From Paracoccaceae bacterium (GTDB lineage Bacteria; Pseudomonadota; Alphaproteobacteria; Rhodobacterales; Rhodobacteraceae), in contig SLQN01000561.1 in NCBI GenBank assembly GCA_007131465.1, forward strand, positions 1 to 5,585: a DNA stretch of 5,585 bases. Reading direction: 5' to 3'. The notes beneath the pieces were generated by a model that was given only the letters and a program-made list of their open reading frames with translations, made no database searches and was not told the origin of the DNA. The position numbers and the translations under genes are program-made. Positions 1-5,482 of this stretch are shown one piece after another. Within the stretch, counting starts at the first letter, position 1; the number at the start of each line of letters is the position of its first letter.

Positions 1-298
1 ACACAAATGATCCCGGCACGCCATGTGCCAGTGCCCCAAGCGTTGCCATCCGCGATGACGCGATTTCGGGGTTAGGCGAGACACGGTCATAAGGCAGACA
101 ATCCCAGGCCGGAAAGCGCAGCACGGTCAGGTCGGGCGCGTTGAAGCCGAGTGCAAGCGCCATCGCCTCGGCGCGTTTGTCGTCACGCGCGACATGGATC
201 ACTGATTGGCCCGTGCGCACCACTTCTGCGGCCAGCAAGGCCGCATCATGTCCTTCCGGCGCGCCCCCCAGAATGACCTTTCCTGCCTGTGGCGACAT
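1..298 (-). CDS. mfd: Transcription-repair coupling factor Mfd, N-terminal fragment (cut by window edge)
   Basis: Mfd is a cytoplasmic ATP-dependent translocase that removes RNA polymerase stalled at DNA damage and recruits UvrA for nucleotide excision repair. Only the first 99 residues are present; the frame stays open to position 1, against roughly 1150 residues in a full protein. Visible are a G-A-P-E-G-H-D segment near residues 12-18, H-V-A-R-D-D-K-R at 35-42, and the block F-P-A-W-D-C-L-P-Y-D-R-V-S-P at 62-75 followed by E-I-A-S-S-R-M-A-T-L. This matches the LPYD..SP...ISSRL.TL block of the UvrB-like N-terminal domain in E. coli Mfd; that domain binds UvrA. The helicase and RNA polymerase-binding domains lie outside the window. 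The ATG at 296-298 is chosen because AAAGGA and AGAGG lie just upstream and the motif offset matches relatives. It starts 33 nt after the stop of the membrane-protein gene at 332-859, so the two are probably co-transcribed leftward. Confidence 0.93.
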   Translation of the reverse strand, partial: MSPQAGKVILGGAPEGHDAALLAAEVVRTGQSVIHVARDDKRAEAMALALGFNAPDLTVLRFPAWDCLPYDRVSPNPEIASSRMATLGALAHGVPGSFV

Positions 299-331
299 TA
301 CCTCTGCATCCTTTCTCGCATCCGACAGGGG

Positions 332-859
332 CTACAGCCCCAGCGCCGAACGCGACATGACCTGTAGCATGCCCCAGATCGCAGTCACGAAAATCGAGAC
401 CACGCCAAGACACTGCACCCAGAAACGATGCCGCATCAACATGCGGCCCAACCGGTCTGCTTTCGGGTGTTCTCGCTCTATCCGGACGCATAACCGCAGA
501 CCCAGCAACCGCACGAGCGTCATCGGAACCAGCAGCAGGAACAAGGCCTGGGCGAATTCCAACCGGTAGGAAACTGCCAGAATGCAGACAAGTGTCAGCA
601 TCGACGCGACGAGACACACGATCCAGTGGCCCGCGCGGCGCATCAGTTCCAGCCTGCGCCGAACATGAATGGCGACCAGGCGGTGCAGGTCATCCTGATC
701 CCCCTCGATGCCGCGACTGGCTCGCAAGATCATGTCGAAGGGCGCGCCAAGAACCGTCTGGCTGACCGAAGACCAATAAAGTGCCAGCACGATCCAGAAC
801 CACACGGAGGCGAAGGACCGCATGTCGATCAGGGCAAAAATGTTATCAATGAAAGCCAA
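332..859 (-). CDS. Four-helix inner-membrane protein of the type annotated 'component of SufBCD complex' in Rhodobacteraceae
   Basis: The predicted protein has 175 residues and about four hydrophobic helices: roughly residues 15-38 (rich in W, F, L), 76-98, 102-122 and 143-165. The first helix follows the motif I-F-A-L-I-D-M-R-S-F and ends in W-S-S...G-A-P-F-D-M-I. From memory, Rhodobacterales proteins with an IDMRSF...WSS...GVPFDM pattern carry the label 'component of SufBCD complex'; I do not know of experimental support for that name. The role is unknown. The cytoplasmic stretch between helices 1 and 2 is highly charged, with an R-R-R-L-E segment. The start is a TTG at 857-859, because it places M five residues before I-F-x-L-I-D as in relatives and has CAGGG 10 nt upstream. 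An in-frame ATG at 953-955 would add 32 low-complexity Cys/Arg/Gly residues not expected in the family. It is followed after 33 nt by mfd. The start site is less certain than the gene itself. Confidence 0.82.
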   Translation of the reverse strand: MAFIDNIFALIDMRSFASVWFWIVLALYWSSVSQTVLGAPFDMILRASRGIEGDQDDLHRLVAIHVRRRLELMRRAGHWIVCLVASMLTLVCILAVSYRLEFAQALFLLLVPMTLVRLLGLRLCVRIEREHPKADRLGRMLMRHRFWVQCLGVVSIFVTAIWGMLQVMSRSALGL

Positions 860-869
860 TTCGACATTG

Positions 870-874
870 CCCTG
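870..874 (-). promoter_or_regulatory. Shine-Dalgarno supporting a TTG start for the membrane-protein gene
   Basis: Reading leftward, CAGGG lies 10 nt before the TTG at 859-857. No in-frame ATG occurs near the conserved N-terminal motif, so this weak site decides the start. The spacing is at the long end of the usual range. Confidence 0.4.
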
Positions 875-960
875 TTTTATGTGCTCAGTACCCGCGCCCG
901 GCCCTCTACATGCAACGCAGCGCAGCACAGTGCAAGCAGACAAAGGGCCAGACACGTCCC

Positions 961-989
961 CTGACCCGGCGACGCGTTCGCGCTATCAT
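961..989 (+). promoter_or_regulatory. Predicted sigma70-type promoter for gap1
   Basis: A -35 element CTGACC (961-966, 4 of 6 matches to TTGACA) is separated by 17 nt from a -10 element TATCAT (984-989, 5 of 6 matches to TATAAT). Transcription would start near 996, giving a leader of about 97 nt before the gap1 ATG. This is the best promoter-like pair seen in the divergent region. No convincing promoter was found for the leftward gene, whose start lies about 100 nt away. Confidence 0.5.
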
Positions 990-995
990 GGACAA

Positions 996-1007
996 GATTG
1001 CGCTAAC
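996..1007 (+). promoter_or_regulatory. Operator-like motif at the predicted gap1 transcription start
   Basis: GATTGCGCTAAC matches 10 of 12 positions of the palindrome GTTAGCGCTAAC, with the right half perfect. The same motif recurs before gap2 (2371-2382, 11 of 12). From memory it resembles the operator of LacI-family central-carbon regulators of Rhodobacterales (CceR/GluR type). It lies directly at the predicted start site, a position typical of repression. The identity of the regulator is inference. Confidence 0.45.
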
Positions 1008-1048
1008 GTCCTTTCCAGGAATGGTTTTCGGTCTTTTGCCGCGCTGCG

Positions 1049-1080
1049 GCACTGGATATACCGGGGTAAGGATCCAGTGC
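1049..1080 (+). promoter_or_regulatory. 9-bp leader hairpin abutting the gap1 Shine-Dalgarno
   Basis: GCACTGGAT (1049-1057) and ATCCAGTGC (1072-1080) are perfect inverted repeats around a 14-nt loop. The 3' arm ends exactly one base before the Shine-Dalgarno GGAGG (1081-1085), which sits 7 nt before the ATG at 1093. The hairpin would lie in the predicted leader, and its placement suggests an effect on ribosome access or on mRNA stability. It could instead be a DNA-level dyad operator. The function is unproven. Confidence 0.5.
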
Positions 1081-1092
1081 GGAGGCGCAGTC

Positions 1093-2097
1093 ATGACGAT
1101 CACGATCGGAATCAACGGCTTCGGGCGGATCGGCCGGTGCACCTTGGCCCATATCGCCGAGAGTGCCCGCAACGATGTCGAGGTCGTAAAGATCAATGCT
1201 ACGGGACCGATTGAGACCAATGCACATCTGCTGAAATACGACTCTGTTCATGGCCGCTTTCCCGGAACCATCCGCGTTGACGGGGACAAGCTGGACCTCG
1301 GGCGTGGGCCGATCCGGGTCATGTCCACCTATGACCCGAGCGCGCTGGACTGGGACGGGGTCGATGTCGTGATGGAATGCACCGGCAAGTTCAATGACCG
1401 GGACATGGCGGCAGTACATCTTTCGCGCGGCGCGTCGCGGGTGCTGGTCTCGGCCCCGGCGCGGAATGCGGATGCGACAATCGTCTATGGCGTGAATCAT
1501 CGCAGCCTGCGGCCCGAGCATCACGTCGTCTCGAACGGGTCCTGCACCACGAATTGCCTCGCGCCGCTGGCAAAGGTGCTGAACGATGCCATCGGGATCG
1601 AGGCTGGCATCATGACCACGGTTCACAGCTACACGGGCGATCAGCCGACGCTGGACCGCCGCCACAAGGATCTTTACCGCGCCCGAGCCGCCGCGATGGC
1701 GATGATCCCCACCTCGACAGGGGCAGCGAAAGCGCTGGGCGAGGTGCTGCCCGAACTGGCCGGTCGGCTGGACGGGACAGCGCTGCGCGTGCCCACCCCC
1801 AATGTCAGCGCCGTGGACCTGACATTTCAGGCCGGGCGCGATGTGACCGTCGCCGATGTGAACGAGATCGTGCGCGAGGCTGCGGCAGGCGCGATGGGGG
1901 CAGTTCTGGCCTATGACCCAGAACCCAAGGTCTCGATCGATTTCAACCATACGCCCCACAGTTCGATCTTCGCCCCCGATCAGACCAAGGTCGTGGGCAA
2001 GCGTCTGGTGCGGGTGCTGGCATGGTATGACAATGAGTGGGGTTTTTCCTGCCGCATGGCCGATGTGGCCGGCGCAATGGGTCGGCTGATCAACTGA
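1093..2097 (+). CDS. gap: Glyceraldehyde-3-phosphate dehydrogenase, type I, probably NADP(H)-preferring paralogue
   Basis: This cytoplasmic enzyme reversibly converts glyceraldehyde 3-phosphate, phosphate and NAD(P)+ to 1,3-bisphosphoglycerate. The protein has 334 residues, the normal family length. The Rossmann motif I-N-G-F-G-R-I-G-R spans residues 7-15, the catalytic motif S-N-G-S-C-T-T-N-C has nucleophile Cys151, base His178 sits in T-V-H-S-Y-T, a phosphate-binding Arg is near 232, and the C-terminal W-Y-D-N-E-W-G-F ends near 318. The adenine-ribose-binding Asp (classical Asp32) is Ala36 in I-N-A-T, and the classical Leu187-Pro188 pair is Arg189-Arg190. In GapB-type enzymes, loss of this Asp and change at 187 go with NADP use, so a gluconeogenic or Calvin-type role is inferred. 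An erythrose-4-phosphate dehydrogenase is less likely because the SNGSCTTNC and SYTGDQ motifs are intact. The ATG at 1093 aligns with gap2 and has GGAGG 7 nt upstream. The upstream in-frame ATG at 910 would add 61 unrelated residues. Confidence 0.96.
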   Translation: MTITIGINGFGRIGRCTLAHIAESARNDVEVVKINATGPIETNAHLLKYDSVHGRFPGTIRVDGDKLDLGRGPIRVMSTYDPSALDWDGVDVVMECTGKFNDRDMAAVHLSRGASRVLVSAPARNADATIVYGVNHRSLRPEHHVVSNGSCTTNCLAPLAKVLNDAIGIEAGIMTTVHSYTGDQPTLDRRHKDLYRARAAAMAMIPTSTGAAKALGEVLPELAGRLDGTALRVPTPNVSAVDLTFQAGRDVTVADVNEIVREAAAGAMGAVLAYDPEPKVSIDFNHTPHSSIFAPDQTKVVGKRLVRVLAWYDNEWGFSCRMADVAGAMGRLIN

Positions 2098-2304
2098 CGG
2101 TCCGACGCTGCGCCCTGGGACCGCCCCTGAGGCCCCCCATCGGGGACGCGCGAAACCTTGAGAGTACTCGCAGCGTTGCGTGCTTTGCGCGGATAAGATA
2201 GCGTGGGAATGCTACGCCAAGGGCTCATCCGTGACAGGCGGGCGCGGGACTTTTCGGGTCACAGAAGCCGACCAGCCTGCGATACCGATGTCTGAACAGG
2301 CTGC

Positions 2305-2325
2305 GCCTTCTGCTGGCCGACGCCC
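2305..2325 (+). terminator. Perfect 9-bp GC-rich hairpin in the gap1-gap2 spacer (terminator-like, no U-tract)
   Basis: GGCCGACGC (2305-2313) and GCGTCGGCC (2317-2325) form a perfect stem around a CCC loop. It lies 207 nt after gap1 and upstream of the candidate gap2 promoter, so it could end or 3'-process the gap1 transcript. The next bases (CCTCTG) are not a U-tract, so it is not a classical Rho-independent terminator. If gap2 is transcribed by readthrough, the hairpin would instead protect or attenuate the message. Confidence 0.4.
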
Positions 2326-2348
2326 CGCGTCGGCCCTCTGCGAAGCGC

Positions 2349-2377
2349 TTGCAATCCGCGCGCAGTTTATGTTAGCG
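2349..2377 (+). promoter_or_regulatory. Weak candidate promoter for gap2
   Basis: TTGCAA (2349-2354, 4 of 6 matches to TTGACA) is followed after 17 nt by TTAGCG (2372-2377), a poor -10 element. If used, transcription would begin near 2384 with a leader of about 25 nt, and the -10 would be covered by the operator-like motif. A more upstream start or readthrough from gap1 is equally possible. Confidence 0.25.
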
Positions 2378-2382
2378 CAAAC
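2371..2382 (+). promoter_or_regulatory. Operator-like motif before gap2
   Basis: GTTAGCGCAAAC matches 11 of 12 positions of the palindrome GTTAGCGCTAAC, and the flanking AT extends the left half. It lies 27-38 nt before the gap2 ATG. The gap1 upstream region carries the same core in the opposite orientation (996-1007). This is a candidate site for a LacI-family central-carbon regulator of the CceR/GluR type, named from memory. Confidence 0.5.
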
Positions 2383-2408
2383 GCAGATCGAAACCGGGAG
2401 AAGCGACC

Positions 2409-3410
2409 ATGACCACACGTCTAGCAATCAATGGCTTTGGCCGGATCGGCCGACTGGTGCTGCGCGCACTGGTCGAACAGGGGCGCGACGATCTGGAGGT
2501 CGTTGCTGTCAATGATCTTGGCCCGGTCGAGAGCATCGCCCATCTGCTGCGCTTCGACAGCGTTCATGGCCGTTTCCCCAATGACGTGACAACCAGCCCC
2601 GACAGTATCGATGTCGGACGCGGGCCGATCCGGGTGAGCGCCGAACGCGACCCGGCCAACCTGCCCTGGGACGATATCGACATCGTGCTGGAATGCACCG
2701 GCATCTTCACCGATGCGGAAAAGGCGAAAGTCTATCTTGGCAAAGCCGGCAAGGTGCTGGTCTCGGCGCCCTCAAAGGGCGCGGACAAGACCATTGTCTT
2801 TGGCGTGAACCATGACAGCCTGACCGCCGCAGACCGGATCGTGTCGAACGGGTCCTGCACCACCAACTGCCTCGCCCCCGTGGCGAAGGTCCTCAATGAT
2901 GCGGTCGGTATTTCGCGCGGGTTCATGACCACGATCCACAGCTATACGGGCGATCAGCCGACGCTGGATGCCATGCACAAGGACATGTATCGTGCCCGTG
3001 CCGCCGCCATGAGCATGATCCCCACCTCGACCGGTGCGGCCAAGGCGGTGGGCCTTGTGCTGCCGGAACTGGCAGGCAAGCTTGACGGTGTGGCCATCCG
3101 CGTGCCCACCCCCAATGTCTCGGTCGTGGACCTGACGTTCGAGGCTGCGCGTGATGTGACGGCCGAGGAAATCAACGCCGCTGTCACGGCTGCTGCGTCA
3201 ACTGGCCCTCTGAAGGGGATACTCGGGGTGACGGACCAGCCCAATGTGTCGATGGATTTCAACCATGACCCGCGCTCGAGCATCTTTCATCTGGATCAGA
3301 CCAAGGTGTTGGAGGGTCGCATGGTGCGGGTGCTGTCCTGGTATGACAATGAATGGGGCTTTTCCAACCGCATGCTGGACACTGCCGCCGCCATGGCACG
3401 CACTGGCTGA
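2409..3410 (+). CDS. gap: Glyceraldehyde-3-phosphate dehydrogenase, type I, Asp-retaining paralogue
   Basis: The protein has 333 residues and aligns along its length with the product of 1093-2097 at roughly 60% identity by eye, with a one-residue gap near residue 114. The Rossmann motif I-N-G-F-G-R-I-G-R is at 7-15, nucleophile Cys150 in S-N-G-S-C-T-T-N-C, base His177, a phosphate-site Arg near 231, and W-Y-D-N-E-W-G-F near the C-terminus. Unlike its neighbour it keeps the cofactor-selecting Asp (Asp36 in V-N-D-L), as expected for an NAD-using glycolytic enzyme. The classical Leu187-Pro188 pair is Ala188-Met189; chloroplast GapA keeps the Asp but has Ala-Ser there and accepts NADP, so dual cofactor use is possible. 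The ATG at 2409 has GGAG 8 nt upstream (spacer AAGCGACC). The gene follows gap1 after 311 nt, and a terminator-like hairpin lies 58 nt beyond the stop. Confidence 0.97.
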   Translation: MTTRLAINGFGRIGRLVLRALVEQGRDDLEVVAVNDLGPVESIAHLLRFDSVHGRFPNDVTTSPDSIDVGRGPIRVSAERDPANLPWDDIDIVLECTGIFTDAEKAKVYLGKAGKVLVSAPSKGADKTIVFGVNHDSLTAADRIVSNGSCTTNCLAPVAKVLNDAVGISRGFMTTIHSYTGDQPTLDAMHKDMYRARAAAMSMIPTSTGAAKAVGLVLPELAGKLDGVAIRVPTPNVSVVDLTFEAARDVTAEEINAAVTAAASTGPLKGILGVTDQPNVSMDFNHDPRSSIFHLDQTKVLEGRMVRVLSWYDNEWGFSNRMLDTAAAMARTG

Positions 3411-3468
3411 ACCAGGCACATCGCATCGCGATGGGCGTGGTCCCACTGCCAGCACCACAGTAGCGCGG

Positions 3469-3488
3469 AAGCCCGCGATGCGGGCTTT
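3469..3488 (+). terminator. Rho-independent-type terminator after gap2
   Basis: AAGCCCGC (3469-3476) pairs with GCGGGCTT (3480-3487) around a GAT loop, followed by one more T, giving a TTT end. It lies 58 nt after the gap2 stop and before the opposing tRNA gene. The T-run is short, so efficiency is uncertain. Read leftward it lacks a U-tract and is unlikely to terminate the tRNA transcript well. Confidence 0.6.
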
Positions 3489-3549
3489 CGATCAGCGCAG
3501 CTTGCCGTCACGTCAAACGCGGCGCTGAACCCAGATGGATGGATTGAAT

Positions 3550-3626
<77 letters not shown>

Positions 3627-3636
3627 TTCGGTGGTG

Positions 3637-3665
3637 TCTATAATCTGCGGTATGGGCCGATGCAA
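3637..3665 (-). promoter_or_regulatory. Promoter of tRNA-Arg
   Basis: On the minus strand a -35 element TTGCAT (3660-3665) and a -10 element TATAGA (3637-3642) are separated by exactly 17 nt. Transcription would start only a few bases before the mature 5' end at 3626, as is usual for tRNA genes. The -35 begins 9 nt after the sufS stop codon, so the promoter fills nearly the whole spacer. Confidence 0.65.
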
Positions 3666-3674
3666 TCATCCATT

Positions 3675-4895
3675 TCATGTGAACAGGTCGTGGCACAATT
3701 CCAATGCATCGACCAGCGCGTCGACCTCGGCGCGGCTGTTATACATCGCGAATGACGCGCGGCAGGTCGCAGATACACCCAGATGATCCATCAGCGGCGC
3801 CGCACAATGCTGGCCTGCGCGCACGGCGATGCCCTTCTTGTCCAGCACTGTCGAGATGTCATGCGCATGCGCCGCGCCATCCAGCGTGAAGCTGAAGATC
3901 GCGCCCTTTCCGGGGGCCGTACCCTGCACTGTCAGCCAGTTCAGACCGGCAAGTCGCGCCTGTGCGTAATCGCGCAGATCAGCTTCGTGGGCGGCGATGG
4001 CGTCCATGCCAAGGCCCATCATGTAGTCCAGTGCCACCCCGAGCCCGATCTGCTGCACGATACCGGGTGTTCCGGCCTCGAACTTGTGGGGCGGATCATT
4101 GTAGGTGACCGTGTCGCGGGTGACTTCGCGGATCATGTCACCGCCCCCCAGAAAGGGCCGCATCTCGGCCTGGCGCGCGCGGGTGACATAGATCGCCCCC
4201 GACGCGGAGGGACCATAGAGTTTGTGCCCTGTCACGGCGTAGAAATCACAGCCAAGCGCCTGCACATCGACCGGCATGTGCACGGCTGCCTGTGACCCGT
4301 CCACCAGAACCGGCACGCCGCGATCCTGTGCCGCGCGCGAAATCGTGGCGACATCGACCACCGTGCCCAGCACGTTCGACATATGCGTGATCGCGACAAG
4401 CTTCGTGCGCGGCCCGATCGCATCGATCACCGCTTGCGGGTCCAGGCTGCCGTCAAGGGCGCAATCGACCCATTTGATGACAGCCCCCTGCCGTTCGCGC
4501 AGGAAATGCCACGGCACGATATTTGCGTGGTGTTCCATGATCGACAACACGATTTCATCGCCAGCTTCAAAGCGCGGCATGGCCCAGCCATAGGCAACCA
4601 GATTGATGCCCTGCGTCGTGCCGGTGGTGAACAGGATTTCATCCTCATGCGCGGCGTTCAGGAACCGCTGCACCTTGCCCCGCACGGCTTCATACTTGTC
4701 CGTCGCGAGGTTCGACAGGTAATGCAAGCCGCGATGCACATTGGAATATTCTTCCGCATAGGCACGGGTCACGGCCTCGATCACGGCGCGCGGTTTTTGC
4801 GCTGACGCGCCGTTATCAAGATAGACCAGCGGCTTGCCGTTGACCGTCCGGTGAAGGATCGGGAAATCGGCGCGCACGCGTTCCAGATCAAGCAT
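3675..4895 (-). CDS. sufS: Cysteine desulfurase SufS (group II, PLP-dependent)
   Basis: SufS takes sulfur from L-cysteine, giving alanine and an enzyme persulfide that feeds the SufBCD scaffold for Fe-S cluster assembly in the cytoplasm. The protein has 406 residues, matching E. coli SufS in length. Visible are [11 protein letters not shown] near 25-35, a T-T-G-T-T-Q cofactor loop at 90-95, E-H-H-A-N at 121-125 with the stacking His, D-G-S-Q at 199-202, the PLP Schiff-base Lys225 in T-G-H-K-L-Y-G-P, and catalytic Cys364 in [10 protein letters not shown]. The R-x-G-H/Q-H-C context near the C-terminus marks group II enzymes rather than IscS. The ATG at 4895 is chosen because GGAGGAGGAG lies just upstream and residue numbering then matches E. 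coli; a longer in-frame start at 4964 would add 23 unrelated residues. The start is one base after the stop of the YIP1-like gene, so translation is probably coupled. Confidence 0.96.
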   Translation of the reverse strand: MLDLERVRADFPILHRTVNGKPLVYLDNGASAQKPRAVIEAVTRAYAEEYSNVHRGLHYLSNLATDKYEAVRGKVQRFLNAAHEDEILFTTGTTQGINLVAYGWAMPRFEAGDEIVLSIMEHHANIVPWHFLRERQGAVIKWVDCALDGSLDPQAVIDAIGPRTKLVAITHMSNVLGTVVDVATISRAAQDRGVPVLVDGSQAAVHMPVDVQALGCDFYAVTGHKLYGPSASGAIYVTRARQAEMRPFLGGGDMIREVTRDTVTYNDPPHKFEAGTPGIVQQIGLGVALDYMMGLGMDAIAAHEADLRDYAQARLAGLNWLTVQGTAPGKGAIFSFTLDGAAHAHDISTVLDKKGIAVRAGQHCAAPLMDHLGVSATCRASFAMYNSRAEVDALVDALELCHDLFT

Positions 4896-4896
4896 T

Positions 4897-5472
4897 TCAG
4901 GCTCCTCCTCCGGGGGCGATCCCCAGAATGCCCAGCAAAATGGCAAGCACGATGGCCATGGCAAAGACCGTGAAGATGATGCCGACGAACACTTTCAACG
5001 CGGATGTGAAACCATGTAGCGCCATGATGAAATTTGTCAGCATCCACATGAAGAGAACGAGCGACGCAATCGTGATCAGACTGAACAGGGGAGGCACCAG
5101 CACAAGACTGGCGATCTGGACAATCTGGAGCACCAGCATCACGAATTGCAGCCAGGCCACGAGCAGCAGCGTATCCGGAAATCCGCCTGTGCCGCCAAGC
5201 GCGCGCCCCACGCCCTGCACCGCGACCACCATGCCAAGCAGAAGCGATGTCTGGAACATCGCCATGAACAACAGACCGCCTCCGAACCCGCCTTCGCCCA
5301 TCAGGATGACCGAAAGCTGACCCAGCAGAACTGACAGCACCACAACAATCACGAAACCCAGCCAGCGCGCATCATCGGGCACGGAAAGCGCCAGCAGACG
5401 TTCTGCAGCCTCGCGCGGGCGCGTCAGTGACTGGCGCACCAGTGCGCCGACAGTGGCGGCATTCAGGTCCAT
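4897..5472 (-). CDS. YIP1-like multi-spanning membrane protein in the suf operon
   Basis: The 191-residue protein has a short N-terminal segment with V-R-Q-S-L-T-R-P-R-E-A-A-E-R-L-L, which resembles the amphipathic start of bacterial YIP1 (PF04893) proteins, then about five hydrophobic helices near 37-58, 66-88, 101-125, 129-151 and 159-184. It ends in a Gly-rich tail (G-I-A-P-G-G-G-A). There is no signal peptide or catalytic motif, and its biochemical role is unknown. The ATG at 5472 has GAGGAG 6 nt upstream. Its stop (4897-4899) is followed after one base by the sufS ATG, and its own start lies 10 nt after the stop of the preceding gene, so it sits inside the operon. The sufS Shine-Dalgarno is embedded in its last codons. 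A link to Fe-S assembly is inferred from this arrangement only. Confidence 0.88.
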   Translation of the reverse strand: MDLNAATVGALVRQSLTRPREAAERLLALSVPDDARWLGFVIVVVLSVLLGQLSVILMGEGGFGGGLLFMAMFQTSLLLGMVVAVQGVGRALGGTGGFPDTLLLVAWLQFVMLVLQIVQIASLVLVPPLFSLITIASLVLFMWMLTNFIMALHGFTSALKVFVGIIFTVFAMAIVLAILLGILGIAPGGGA

Positions 5473-5482
5473 GAACAGCTCC

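Larger units (their letters stand above)
2098..2408. other. gap1-gap2 spacer (311 nt): hairpins and operator motif, no gene
   Basis: No credible gene lies here on either strand; the small open frames run into gap2 or lack family features. Just after the gap1 stop there are weak dyads: GGTCC (2099-2103) against GGACC a few bases on, and a short CCCC/GGGG stem near 2133-2145. None has a T-tract, so efficient gap1 termination is not evident. Further on are the strong 9-bp hairpin (2305-2325), an 8-bp palindrome AAGCGCTT (2343-2350), a TTGCAA -35-like element, and the operator-like motif before gap2. Confidence 0.7.

Noticed and set aside
860..955. ATG at 953-955 as the start of the leftward membrane-protein gene
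   Set aside because: It would add 32 Cys/Arg/Gly-rich residues before the conserved N-terminus; the TTG at 857-859 fits relatives better. Not fully excluded.
910..1092. In-frame upstream ATG that would extend the first GAPDH by 61 residues
   Set aside because: The extension is unrelated to GAPDH, covers the predicted promoter and hairpin, and the ATG at 1093 has an ideal SD and aligns with the second GAPDH.
1003..1959. 318-codon minus-strand open frame opposite gap1
   Set aside because: It is antisense to a clear GAPDH gene, rich in R, H and G as expected from high-GC shadow frames, and shows no recognisable motif.
2180..2515. 111-codon open frame in the gap1-gap2 spacer
   Set aside because: It runs into gap2 in another frame, has no SD at its ATG and no family resemblance.
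3424..3433. 10-bp palindrome CATCGCGATG just after gap2
   Set aside because: No loop for a stable hairpin and no second copy as an operator; a short palindrome is expected by chance in high-GC sequence.
3492..3528. 7-bp inverted repeat TCAGCGC/GCGCTGA between gap2 and the tRNA
   Set aside because: A 23-nt loop and no T-tract on either strand make it a poor terminator candidate.
3783..4295. 170-codon plus-strand open frame opposite sufS
   Set aside because: Antisense shadow of a well-supported SufS gene with no coding signature of its own.
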